Assembly (NCBI RefSeq): GCF_900119845.1
Contig: NZ_FPKU01000001.1
Coordinates: 1,459,528-1,523,527, forward strand
From: Devosia enhydra
GTDB taxonomy: Bacteria; Pseudomonadota; Alphaproteobacteria; Rhizobiales; Devosiaceae
Direction of reading: 5' to 3'
Length of the DNA: 64,000 nucleotides
Position 1 is the stretch's first letter; each line of letters opens with the position of its first letter. Shown here one piece after another: positions 8,013 to 15,734 of the stretch. The notes below the pieces were generated by a model. The model did not search any database. It was given only the letters and a program-made list of their open reading frames with translations, and was not told where the DNA came from. A program made the position numbers and the translations under genes.

Positions 8013-10100
8013 TCAGATGATGCCGGAGAGCTGGCGGCGCAGCATGGGGAAGGTGTCGCCCAGAAGCGATTGCGGCCACGGCACGTTGAGCAGGACATCG
8101 AACAGCACGAAGATCGCGATCCACAGCGGCACCGAGATGAGCAGGGCGCGCCGCCATGTGAGCTTGCCCTCGACCCGCATAAACAGCGGCATGTAGAGCA
8201 GCATGGACGGCAGGAGACCGATCAGCAGCGTGCCGCCGAACAGCGCGAGGGGATAGAGCGCCATCACGCCGACCCGGCGATAGGCCTCGCCCTCGGGCAT
8301 GCCCGCAAGCGCGTCTGAGTTGGGGTTGCGCTTGACCGCCGTGATCGGCACGCCGCTGCGCACCTTGAGCCAGGTGGCGATGGCCATGCAGATGATGAAG
8401 ATCAGCGCCGCTGCGGCAACCGTCTGCGGCATGAGCTTGGCGGCAAAGCGCCAGTCGCCCGAAGTGAGGAAGGCGAGACCGAAGAACAGCGCCATCGCCA
8501 CCCAGATGGCCGGCACGGCGAAGCGATCGACGGGCGACAGCGTCTCGACAGGATCGGCGGCCGCGGCAGCCGCACCCGCGCCGGAGGCAACGGCAGGAGC
8601 GGCGACCGTAGCCTTCTTGCGGTTGAGATCGCGCAGGAACTGGTAGAGCCGGAAGATGAGGTAGACCACCGGGATCATGAAGATGATGATCACGCCGGGA
8701 CGCTGCAGCCAGTCGAACCCATAGCGGCTGGTGGAGATGAAGAGATATTGCTCGACAAGCCCACCCAGCACGACGCCGAGCAGCAGCGCAGCGCGCGGCC
8801 AGCCGAAGCGCTTCATGACCCAGCCGACGATGCCCGCGCCCAAAAGCACGATGAGATCGCCGATATCGCGGGTGGCCTGGTAGGCACCGATGAAGATGAT
8901 GGCCATCACCGTGGGCACGAGAATGCCGGCGGGGATGAGCGCGAGCTTGGCCAGCTGGCTCACGAAGGCAAAGCAGATGGCTGCGCCGAGGATGTTGCCG
9001 ATCACCAGCGTCCAGACGATGGTGTAGGTGATGTCGAGATTTTCGGACAGCAGCTTGGGGCCCGGCTGGATGCCGTGCATGATGAAGGCGCCGAGCAGGA
9101 TGGCCATGGTGGCGCTGCCCGGAATGCCGAAGGCGATGGTGGGCACAAGGGCCCCGCCCTCCTTGGAATTGTTGGCAGCCTCAGCCGCGATCACGCCGCG
9201 CACGTCGCCGGTGCCGAAGGTCTTCTGCCCATCCTTGACGGCGCGGGCGGCCGAGCCATAGGCGATCCAGTCGATGGTGGCGCCGCCCAGACCCGGCACG
9301 GCGCCGAGCACCGAGCCCAGCCAGGACGAGTTGAGCACGATGCGCCAGTTCTTGAGCGCATCGCGCACGCCCTGCATCTGGCCGCCCTTGGTGATCTTGG
9401 CCTGATCGCCGGCGATGGCCTGCTTGGAGGCGCCCACATCGATGATCTCGGGGATGGCGAAAAGCCCGAGCACCAGCGCAACGATCGGCAGACCTTCCCA
9501 GAGGTAAAGGGTATCGAAGGTCCAGCGCAGCGTGCCGGTCTGGCTCTCATCGCCCACCGAGGCGAGGATGACGCCGAACGACGCGGCGACGAGCCCCTTG
9601 AGGATCTGCCCCTGGCTGACGGCCGCGACAAGCATGAGGCCCAGAACGCAGAGCGCGAGCAGCTCGGGCGTGCCGAAGGCCAGCATGAAGGGCCGCAGCA
9701 CGGGGATGGAAATGCCGAGAAGGATGGCGCCGAAAAGCCCGCCCAGCACCGAGGCGGTGTAGGAGGCGCCGAGCGCCCGGGCAGCCTCGCCCCGTCGCGC
9801 CATGGGATAGCCATCCATGACGGTCGCGGCCGAGCCGGCGCCGCCGGGAACGCCCAGCATGATTGAAGGAATGGTATCGGCCGTGGGGGTGACGGACCAC
9901 ATGCCGATGAGGAACGCCATGGCCGCATAGGGGTCCATCGCATAGGTGAACGGCAGCAGCAGGGCCATGCCCACCAGGCCGCCGATGCCGGGCACGACGC
10001 CGATGAACAGCCCGAGCGCGACGCCGCCGAACAGGATCAAGAGACGCAGCGGATCGGCTATGATGCCGAGCGCCTCGAAGGCCGGTGCTAACAGGTCCAT
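8013..10100 (-). CDS. tctA: Tripartite tricarboxylate transporter permease, TctA-TctB fusion
   Basis: A 695-residue membrane protein. Residues 1 to about 500 are TctA, the large TTT permease (LFIGVVPGIGGLVGMALL near the N-terminus, about a dozen hydrophobic spans). An Ala/Gly-rich linker (about residues 505-530) leads into a TctB-like region with four predicted spans (AVPAIWVAMALFFGLAFL to ISVPLWIAIFVLFDVLL). TctA alone is about 500 residues, so this is a fusion of the large and small permease subunits. Start ATG 10100 has a near-ideal ribosome site (AGGAGG). It lies 92 nt after ubiD on the same strand, with a hairpin between them and a strong terminator after it. A TctC-type binding protein is encoded at 18247-19296 and is the likely third component. 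Confidence 0.93.
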   Translation of the reverse strand: MDLLAPAFEALGIIADPLRLLILFGGVALGLFIGVVPGIGGLVGMALLLPFTYAMDPYAAMAFLIGMWSVTPTADTIPSIMLGVPGGAGSAATVMDGYPMARRGEAARALGASYTASVLGGLFGAILLGISIPVLRPFMLAFGTPELLALCVLGLMLVAAVSQGQILKGLVAASFGVILASVGDESQTGTLRWTFDTLYLWEGLPIVALVLGLFAIPEIIDVGASKQAIAGDQAKITKGGQMQGVRDALKNWRIVLNSSWLGSVLGAVPGLGGATIDWIAYGSAARAVKDGQKTFGTGDVRGVIAAEAANNSKEGGALVPTIAFGIPGSATMAILLGAFIMHGIQPGPKLLSENLDITYTIVWTLVIGNILGAAICFAFVSQLAKLALIPAGILVPTVMAIIFIGAYQATRDIGDLIVLLGAGIVGWVMKRFGWPRAALLLGVVLGGLVEQYLFISTSRYGFDWLQRPGVIIIFMIPVVYLIFRLYQFLRDLNRKKATVAAPAVASGAGAAAAAADPVETLSPVDRFAVPAIWVAMALFFGLAFLTSGDWRFAAKLMPQTVAAAALIFIICMAIATWLKVRSGVPITAVKRNPNSDALAGMPEGEAYRRVGVMALYPLALFGGTLLIGLLPSMLLYMPLFMRVEGKLTWRRALLISVPLWIAIFVLFDVLLNVPWPQSLLGDTFPMLRRQLSGII

Positions 10101-10155
10101 GGTTCCTCCTATCAGTCGTTGGACGAGCGGCGCAGTGCCGCCCGCCGATCAGCCG

Positions 10156-10176
10156 GCGTCGCTACAGGAGCGACGC
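10156..10176 (-). other. Intercistronic hairpin between ubiD and tctAB
   Basis: Perfect 8-bp stem (GCGTCGCT / AGCGACGC) with a 5-nt loop in the 92-nt gap between two co-directional genes. There is no T-tract, so RNA processing or stabilisation is more likely than termination. Function inferred only. Confidence 0.5.
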
Positions 10177-10192
10177 GCCCGCCCCTCGCGGA

Positions 10193-11563
10193 TCAGCGGC
10201 CATCCAGTTCAGGCACGTCGAACTCTTCCCAGCCCGGCACATCGGCGACTTCCGAGAAGGGTTCGCCGAAGGGCCGCGTCGCATCAACCCCGACGGCCGA
10301 GGAAATGCGCTCGGGCCGCGGCCGGGAGAGATCGACCGACGGATCGGACGGCCCGGCGGGCAGGTTGTCGATGACGATGATGTCCTTGGCCGGCCGCACG
10401 CGGAAGGACAGGGCCCAGTCGATCTCGTTGGGATTGCGCACATCGATATCGGGATCAACCACGATGACCCATTTGGGCCGGGTATTGCTGGTCATGGCGG
10501 CAAGGATCACCTGCCGCGCCTCGCCGGCAAAGCGCGGCTCCATGGCGATGACCATGTGGAACGACACCCCGCCGGCCGGCGACACGGCGATCTGCCGGAT
10601 CGTCGGGAACTGCTTGGAGAGGGAGCGCCAGAGCGAGGCCTCGAACGGGATCTGCTTGAGGATATGGTTCTCGGTGACCGGCTTGCCGGTCAGCAGCCCC
10701 TGGAACAGCCCGCCCTTCCTGTGCGTGATGGCCTTGATATAGGCCAGGGGCTTCATAGAGGCGGGCGTGTAATAGCCGGTATATTCGCCCAGCGGCCCTT
10801 CCATGACGTTCTTTTCGAGATCGACCTCGAGCTCGATGACGAACTCGGCGGTGGCGGGCACTTCGAGATCGACCGAATGGGCCTTGACCATCTCGACCGG
10901 CGCGCCGCGCAGCCCGCCCGCCACCGACCAGTCATCGGTCTGGTCGTGCACCTGCACCTGGGCGGCATAGGCGATCACCGGATCGACGCCGAGCACGATG
11001 GCGGCTTCGCATTTCACCCCCATCTGCCGGCACTTGATGATGTTCTTGCCAAAGCGGTGGAAGGGCTGGGCCGAGAACGAGACGATGTTCTTGCCCAGGA
11101 TGAGGAAGCGGTAATGCCCGATATCGGGGACGCCGGTTTCCGGATCCTTGGAGACCACGAGGCCGGGGGTGATGTAGGGCCCGCCATCCTTGGAGCTATA
11201 AGTGGGCACCGGCAGGCGGGTGAGATCGATATCATCCCCGGTGATGATCACTTCGTGACAGGGCGCCGGGCCCGACCACTGCACCGACGGGATCGGATTA
11301 TCGAGCCCCTTCAACACCTTCTCGAAGATGGTGGATTCATCGGCTTCAAAGGCGAGCAGCGCCTTGGAGCGGGTGGAATAGATATTGGAGACGAGCGGAT
11401 GATCGGCACCCGTGTCGTTGAACTGCAGGGCCGGGCCCTGCAGGACATAGGAATGCTTCATGACCTTGCTGACATCGGTCAGTGGCACGTGCCGGTCTAT
11501 GTCGATGAGTTCCCGCTTCGAGCGCAACACTGCGAGAAACTCGCGAAAGTCGTTATAGGGCAC
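10193..11563 (-). CDS. UbiD-family decarboxylase (prenylated-FMN dependent)
   Basis: A 456-residue UbiD-fold protein. The hallmark catalytic segment E255-G-P-L-G-E260-Y-T-G is present, as are GGPYITPGLVVSKDPETG and the C-terminal DPDIDVRNPNEIDWAL motif. UbiD enzymes reversibly decarboxylate aromatic or alpha,beta-unsaturated acids with prenyl-FMN made by a UbiX prenyltransferase; no ubiX is present in this window. The start is GTG at 11563 with ribosome site GGGAGGAC. It is co-transcribed with the TctAB permease, so the decarboxylated acid is probably the imported one. A catabolic role is more likely than ubiquinone synthesis, given the operon partners and the LysR regulator divergently encoded upstream. 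Confidence 0.92.
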   Translation of the reverse strand: MPYNDFREFLAVLRSKRELIDIDRHVPLTDVSKVMKHSYVLQGPALQFNDTGADHPLVSNIYSTRSKALLAFEADESTIFEKVLKGLDNPIPSVQWSGPAPCHEVIITGDDIDLTRLPVPTYSSKDGGPYITPGLVVSKDPETGVPDIGHYRFLILGKNIVSFSAQPFHRFGKNIIKCRQMGVKCEAAIVLGVDPVIAYAAQVQVHDQTDDWSVAGGLRGAPVEMVKAHSVDLEVPATAEFVIELEVDLEKNVMEGPLGEYTGYYTPASMKPLAYIKAITHRKGGLFQGLLTGKPVTENHILKQIPFEASLWRSLSKQFPTIRQIAVSPAGGVSFHMVIAMEPRFAGEARQVILAAMTSNTRPKWVIVVDPDIDVRNPNEIDWALSFRVRPAKDIIVIDNLPAGPSDPSVDLSRPRPERISSAVGVDATRPFGEPFSEVADVPGWEEFDVPELDGR

Positions 11564-11701
11564 GCTGTCCTCCCTGCCCGGCCAGATCCCTCGGCCGGCG
11601 ACGCTCCCGGCAGCGCCTTGTCCCTCCGTAAGCCGCCTGAACCGGGCGCGGCATGACGATGACCGTCGCCTGAACGCCCCTCTCCCCGGGGCCAGGCGGC
11701 A

Positions 11702-11724
11702 GTATGATTATCAGTCTGTCATAC
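11702..11724. promoter_or_regulatory. LysR-type operator candidate between ubiD and lysR
   Basis: GTATGA - 11 nt - TCATAC is a perfect inverted repeat with the T-N11-A geometry of LysR regulators. It is placed 78 bp before the LysR start and about 140 bp before the divergent ubiD start. Confidence 0.6.
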
Positions 11725-11779
11725 AGAGTTGCCTTCCCAAACCGCCCGTGGCAAATTCAAACTCCGGAAGGGTTCTATT

Positions 11780-12763
11780 TTGCCAGTGAATTTAGCCTCT
11801 ATCGAGCTGAAACTGCTTGTGGTTTTCGACGCCATGCTGGTGGAACGCAGCGTGACGCGCGTCGGCTATCGCCTCGGCATGTCGCAGCCGGCGGTGTCGA
11901 ACGCGCTCAACCGGCTGCGCGACCTGCTCAAGGATCAGCTGTTTCTGCGCACCGGCGAAGGCATGGTGCCCACCGCCCGGGCGCTGGAACTGGGCGAGCC
12001 GCTGCAGCAGGCGCTGCGCCAGATCGAACGCGCGCTGGAGCCTGCGGCCTTCCAGCCGCGCGAGCTCGACTGGACGTTCAACCTGGCGGTTTCGGACTAT
12101 GTGTCGGTGGTGTTTTTGCCTGCGCTCATCGCGCATATGAGCGCCGTGGCGCCGGCAGTGAAGCTGCACATCCAGTCCAAGCGCAATCCCGAGGTTTCGG
12201 GCCTGCTCGACAACAGCGAGGCCGACCTCGCCATCGGCATCATTCCGGACCTGCCGCGAAGGTTTCGGCGGGCGCAGCTGTTTCGCGACCGCTATGTCTG
12301 CATGATGCGAGCCGACCACCCGCTGGCCGGCAGCCCGATCAGCCTCGCCGATTTCCAGGCCATCGACCATCTCGCCATCAAGCCCAGCGCCCACGAGATC
12401 AGCCGCGCCGACCGGCTGCTGCACAAGCAGGGCGTGCGCCGCAAGATCGCCACCACGGCACAGCAATTGCTGGCCGCACCGGCCATCGTCTCGCGCTCGG
12501 ACCTGGTGGTGCTGGTGTTCGAGCGGGTGGTGGATTATTTCGACCGCGACGCCTTCTATTTCTGCCCGGCGCCGGTGGATGACATGTGGTTCCGTGTCTC
12601 GGCGGTGTGGAACCAGGCGCACAATGAAGACGCCGCCGCCAAATGGCTCCGCCGCCAGGTCATCGAGGTTGCCAGCCGGATGGAGCCACCCGAGGAACCC
12701 CGCCCCGCACGCGCCGCTTTGCCGCTGCCAAGGCGACGGGCGCGGGTGGATGTGGCGGGGTGA
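11780..12763 (+). CDS. LysR-family transcriptional regulator
   Basis: About 327 residues. The N-terminal winged HTH is clear (SIELKLLVVFDAMLVERSVT, then RLGMSQPAVSNALNRLRDLL), followed by a two-lobe effector-binding domain (LDWTFNLAVSDYVSVVFLPAL onward), as in the NodD/LinR-like branch. The start is uncertain: TTG at 11780 is placed about 8 nt after GGAAGGG, GTG at 11786 is possible, and a TTG at 11729 would add 17 residues. The gene is divergent from ubiD-tctAB and shares a spacer with a T-N11-A palindrome, so it most likely controls that operon in response to the acid or an intermediate. The last 15 residues (after RPAR) are low-complexity and run into a repeat element. Confidence 0.9.
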   Translation: MPVNLASIELKLLVVFDAMLVERSVTRVGYRLGMSQPAVSNALNRLRDLLKDQLFLRTGEGMVPTARALELGEPLQQALRQIERALEPAAFQPRELDWTFNLAVSDYVSVVFLPALIAHMSAVAPAVKLHIQSKRNPEVSGLLDNSEADLAIGIIPDLPRRFRRAQLFRDRYVCMMRADHPLAGSPISLADFQAIDHLAIKPSAHEISRADRLLHKQGVRRKIATTAQQLLAAPAIVSRSDLVVLVFERVVDYFDRDAFYFCPAPVDDMWFRVSAVWNQAHNEDAAAKWLRRQVIEVASRMEPPEEPRPARAALPLPRRRARVDVAG

Positions 12764-12768
12764 TTGGG

Positions 12769-12827
12769 GGTGCCCGAACCTCGTGCTTCGAGACGCGCCG
12801 AGTGGCGCTCCTCAGCATGAGGTTCTC
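12769..12827 (+). repeat. Palindromic repeat, TTCGAGACG family, 59-bp copy
   Basis: Runs from GGTGCCCGAACCTCG through TTCGAGACGCGCCG to CTCCTCAG and TGAGGTTCTC. It is nearly identical to 13060-13117, 290 bp away, in direct orientation. Confidence 0.8.
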
Positions 12828-13059
12828 CCTCATCTCTCCCTTGGGGGAGAGGTGAGGCGGCCTTGGCACAGGAGAGATCGCAAGGCCCCTCACCCTGACC
12901 CTCTCCCCGGCGGGGAGAGGGGACGCAGGAGCCGCAATTACAGTGTTGGCGACATACACCAGGGTCGTTCGTGTGGAAGCGGGAACCTCTGTTACCGGGC
13001 CGGTACCGCAAACGGAGGTCCCTGCTTTCGCACGGACGACCCGGGGATGGGAGGGATTC
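12828..13059. other. Spacer with further palindromes, no gene
   Basis: This stretch holds a CTCTCCC/GGGAGAG-type element (12835-12855), a CCTCACCCTGACCCTCTCCCC element (12890-12925) related to the 15.7-16.1 kb repeats, and an imperfect long hairpin at 12981-13022 (GGGAACCTCTGTT against AACGGAGGTCCC, with TACCG / CGGTA at the tip). No open frame with a ribosome site is visible. Confidence 0.6.
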
Positions 13060-13117
13060 GGTGCCCGAACCTCGCCCTTCGAGACGCGCCGTTGGCGCTC
13101 CTCAGGGTGAGGTTCTC
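13060..13117 (+). repeat. Palindromic repeat, TTCGAGACG family, 58-bp copy
   Basis: Direct near-identical copy of 12769-12827. Its last two bases overlap the stop codon of the amidohydrolase gene on the minus strand. Confidence 0.8.
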
Positions 13118-14366
13118 ATTGGTCCGCCGCCTGGGCGCGAGCCGCGCGGCGGGCGAGTTTTTGGGGGGAGAAGACGGGGTCGAGATTGAAGAGGCGCTGG
13201 GCGTTGCCGCCGAGGATGTTGCGCTTGGCCTGCTCATCAAGGAACGGCAGGTCGTAGATGGTGGACGGCAGGTCCATGTCCCAGTGCGGATAGTCGGACG
13301 AATAGAGCAGCTGGCTGGGCGCATCCATCATCTCGAAGGTGACTTCGAGAGCCTTGCGATTGTTCACCATTTCCATCGGCTGGGTGGTGAAGAACATGTC
13401 GCGCATATAGTCGGACGGGCGCTTCTTGAGCAGCGGCGCGTCGGAGGGGCGCATCATGTATTCATTGTCGAGCCGCTGCATGAGGAAGGGCACCCAGGCA
13501 AGACCGCTCTCGATCCACAGCGTCTTGAGCTTGGGGAAGCGCTCGGGCATGCCGTTCACGACCCAGTTGGTCATGTGCAGCATGTTGTGCCAGGCAAAGC
13601 CAAGAGCATGCACGGCGATGAAGCGGTTGGTGAGCTTCATCGACTGGTCGGACCAGGTGAACATGGCGTGGAAGCCGAGCGGCAGGTTGCGCTCCTGCAG
13701 GGCGGCATAGGTCTTTGAATAGGCGTTGTCATAGACCGGGCGATAATGGGTCGCCACCATCATGAAGCCGACGACGCCGGGCTTGTCGCCATATTTCTCG
13801 ACGGTGCGCAGGCAGGCATCGGGATCGTTGAAGGGGAGGTAGAGCATCGACTTGATGCGCGGCTCCTCGGCCAGCACCCGCTCGCACAGCCACTGGTTGT
13901 AGCCATCGGCAAGCGCGACCTCGACCTCGACCCGGGGGCAGACCGCCAGATTGAGCATCGGGGTGGGGAACATGATGGCCATGTCGACCCCGAGCGGATC
14001 CATCCAGCGGCGCATCAGGGTGATGTCGCGATGCGGCTCGGGGGGCACGATCTCCTTGCCGCGGCGCGGATAGCGGGTGATGCGACCAGTGAGCTCCTGG
14101 TAGGAGCCATCGATGGAGGTGATGCCGCCGCGCGACATGCCCTGGAACATCGCCTCCTGCCGGATGACCGGATCGGGGATGTATTCGATGATCTCCTTGA
14201 AAGCCTCGGTCTCGTAGTGGTGGCTATCCACATCGACGATGAGGAAATCCTCGTAGCCCCGCTTGATCGCCTGCTTTTCGGCATTGGCGAGGTGCTGGGT
14301 CGAATCGAAATGATCGGCCGAGGGCTCGCGGAAGGGCAGATCGGACGGGGGAAAATGCGTGTTCAT
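13116..14366 (-). CDS. Amidohydrolase-2 family metal-dependent hydrolase or decarboxylase
   Basis: A 416-residue TIM-barrel protein of the amidohydrolase-2 (ACMSD-like) superfamily. Visible signatures are the N-terminal metal region FLIVDVDSHHYETEAF, VDMAIMFPTPMLNL, LPLGFHAMFTW, WIESGLAWVPFLMQRLD and the C-terminal YSSDYPHWDMD with the conserved Asp. The family includes hydrolases and non-oxidative decarboxylases of aromatic acids; I cannot say which applies. The start at 14366 (ribosome site GGGAGG) follows the stop of the 107-aa gene by 19 nt, making it the third gene of a Rieske ferredoxin / 107-aa / amidohydrolase operon. Longer open frames reaching 15014 pass through those upstream genes and are not real. 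Confidence 0.88.
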   Translation of the reverse strand: MNTHFPPSDLPFREPSADHFDSTQHLANAEKQAIKRGYEDFLIVDVDSHHYETEAFKEIIEYIPDPVIRQEAMFQGMSRGGITSIDGSYQELTGRITRYPRRGKEIVPPEPHRDITLMRRWMDPLGVDMAIMFPTPMLNLAVCPRVEVEVALADGYNQWLCERVLAEEPRIKSMLYLPFNDPDACLRTVEKYGDKPGVVGFMMVATHYRPVYDNAYSKTYAALQERNLPLGFHAMFTWSDQSMKLTNRFIAVHALGFAWHNMLHMTNWVVNGMPERFPKLKTLWIESGLAWVPFLMQRLDNEYMMRPSDAPLLKKRPSDYMRDMFFTTQPMEMVNNRKALEVTFEMMDAPSQLLYSSDYPHWDMDLPSTIYDLPFLDEQAKRNILGGNAQRLFNLDPVFSPQKLARRAARAQAADQ

Positions 14367-14385
14367 GACAGGCCTCCCTGAAGTG

Positions 14386-14709
14386 TTATGGCTTGCCCTG
14401 GCCGCCACCCAGACCCGAAAAGGTCTGCCAGGCGCCGAGCTCGAAAACCGAAAGCTGGACGCTGTCGAGCAGCGCCGAGCAGGAAATGGTGACATCGGTG
14501 ACCGACACGCCGCTGTTGCCGCCAAAGGGGCGGACGGGCGCGCCGGCCTGCACCTTGGCGGCATAGACGCGCACCACTGCGGCATAGAGCGCGCCGAGCG
14601 CCTCGTCGGGCACCGCATCGAGCGTATCGGCATCGATGGCTTCGTTGACGAGCCCGGTGAGTTCGGCGGAAAGCTCGGAAAAGCGCTGGGCTTCAGGGGA
14701 GCGTGACAT
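14386..14709 (-). CDS. 107-residue protein of unknown function between ferredoxin and amidohydrolase
   Basis: I do not recognise this protein. It has an N-terminal helical half (PEAQRFSELSAELTGLVNEA) with several short acidic/hydrophobic helices up to VRVYAAKVQ, then a Gly/Pro-rich half (RPFGGNSGVSVTDVTISC, SVFELGAWQTFSGLGGG). It has no signal peptide, transmembrane span or Cys pair (one Cys, in TISCS). Its ATG at 14709 lies inside the last 17 nt of the ferredoxin gene, in a different frame, and its stop is 19 nt before the amidohydrolase start, so position and overlap argue strongly that it is a real co-translated member of this operon. A role as an accessory subunit or scaffold for the neighbouring enzyme is speculation. 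Confidence 0.75.
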   Translation of the reverse strand: MSRSPEAQRFSELSAELTGLVNEAIDADTLDAVPDEALGALYAAVVRVYAAKVQAGAPVRPFGGNSGVSVTDVTISCSALLDSVQLSVFELGAWQTFSGLGGGQGKP

Positions 14710-15064
14710 AGATGTCGCCTTCCTGCCGGACGATCTCGAAGCGCCTGAGGCGCAGCCGATCGTCGGCGACGTTGATGCCGGTCTTCAAATGATACTCGTA
14801 GCCGTGCCAGGGGCAGACGATGTGCATGTCGTCCTCGTCGAGCAGCTGGCCGAGATAATTGCCGTTCCTGTCGATGTTTTCCTTGATGCCGGCCATGCGC
14901 ACGCCCTCGCAGGCCGGACCGCCCTGATGCGGGCAGAGGTTCTGGTAGGCGTAGAATTCCCCGCCCTGGCGCAGAACGCCGATCTCGATCTCGCCCACCG
15001 TGACGATGCGGCAACCGCCATCGGCGATCTCATCGGGCGCGCAAACTCTTATGGTGGTGGCCAT
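14693..15064 (-). CDS. Rieske-type [2Fe-2S] ferredoxin
   Basis: A 123-residue single-domain Rieske protein with both cluster motifs: C44-P-H46-QGG and C84-P-W-H87-GYEYHLKTG. This is the form that carries electrons to ring-hydroxylating dioxygenases, some P450s and similar oxygenases (as in NirD/BphF-like ferredoxins). ATG 15064 has ribosome site GAGGGGAGAG. First gene of the ferredoxin / 107-aa / amidohydrolase operon, divergent from a MarR regulator. There is no oxygenase alpha subunit or ferredoxin reductase nearby, so its redox partner is either elsewhere or the cluster-bearing protein serves the unknown neighbour. Confidence 0.92.
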   Translation of the reverse strand: MATTIRVCAPDEIADGGCRIVTVGEIEIGVLRQGGEFYAYQNLCPHQGGPACEGVRMAGIKENIDRNGNYLGQLLDEDDMHIVCPWHGYEYHLKTGINVADDRLRLRRFEIVRQEGDIYVTLP

Positions 15065-15095
15065 GCTCTCCCCTCGCAGGTCTCTGCCGTATTTG

Positions 15096-15153
15096 GTAAG
15101 GTACCATACTATTACGAGCGGCCTCCGTGGCTGTCAATAGGACGGTATGACAG
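15096..15153. promoter_or_regulatory. Divergent control region between the Rieske operon and marR, with two palindromes
   Basis: Two inverted repeats lie side by side. GTAAGGT-ACCATAC (15096-15109) is a compact 14-bp near-palindrome of the kind MarR dimers bind. CTGTCA - 11 nt - TGACAG (15131-15153) is a perfect 6-bp inverted repeat with N11 spacing, more like a LysR site. ACCATACTATTAC (15103-15115) recurs with two changes upstream of the hydrolase gene (16998-17010, opposite strand). Confidence 0.5.
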
Positions 15154-15214
15154 AGTGGACGGCCGGGGTTGCGGTGGCGGAGGCGGACGCGCTAACGAGG
15201 GACAAGGAGACGCC

Positions 15215-15688
15215 ATGATCGACATCGACCCCCAGCACGCCCGGCTGTCCGGCGACGAGACCTTGCCCGAAGTGGGGCTGGGGCTGTTGCTGCGCGAGGC
15301 CGACCAGAGCTTCAACCGGCTGCTGCGCGGCAAGCTGGCCGAACATGGCGTAACGTTCGGTCAGTTCCAGCACCTGCGCCATCTCTGGGCCGAGGACGGG
15401 CTGACGCAGGTGGAAATCTCGCGCCGCATCGGCATCGAGAAGGCCTCCTCGACCTCGATCGTGGAATCGCTCGAACGCGCCGGCTGGATCCTCCGCGAAC
15501 GCGACGGGTCGGACCGCCGCAAGATCCGCATCGTGCTGACGGCGGACGGTCGCGGACTGGAGGCGCGGCTGTGGGATTGCGCGCGCGACACCAACCGCGT
15601 CGCCGCGCAGGGATTCAGGCCCGCCGAGATGGCGGCGCTGTTTGCCGGGCTGACGCGGGTGATCGAGAATTTGAAGGCTGGGCGGTAG
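15215..15688 (+). CDS. MarR-family transcriptional regulator
   Basis: A 157-residue MarR protein. The winged HTH spans roughly residues 45-115: VTFGQFQHLRHLWAEDGLT, VEISRRIGIEKASSTSIVES and the wing RERDGSDRRKIRIVLT, flanked by dimerisation helices (LLREADQSFNRLLRG; ALFAGLTRVIENLK). ATG 15215 is preceded by AAGGAGA; the longer frame upstream runs back through the divergent ferredoxin gene and is not used. MarR proteins usually repress a divergent operon until a phenolic or other aromatic ligand releases them, which fits the ferredoxin/amidohydrolase operon. It may also act on the hydrolase gene at 16139-16963, whose upstream region shares the ACCATACTA motif. Confidence 0.92.
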   Translation: MIDIDPQHARLSGDETLPEVGLGLLLREADQSFNRLLRGKLAEHGVTFGQFQHLRHLWAEDGLTQVEISRRIGIEKASSTSIVESLERAGWILRERDGSDRRKIRIVLTADGRGLEARLWDCARDTNRVAAQGFRPAEMAALFAGLTRVIENLKAGR

Positions 15689-15734
15689 GGGGATGGAGTG
15701 CGGGGTTGGCTCGCGGCTGGAGCCGATAGACTGA

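Noticed and set aside
11704-12582. Plus-strand frame overlapping the LysR gene in another frame
   Set aside because: Starts inside the LysR-type operator palindrome, and its translation has no domain, whereas the other frame gives a clear LysR HTH.
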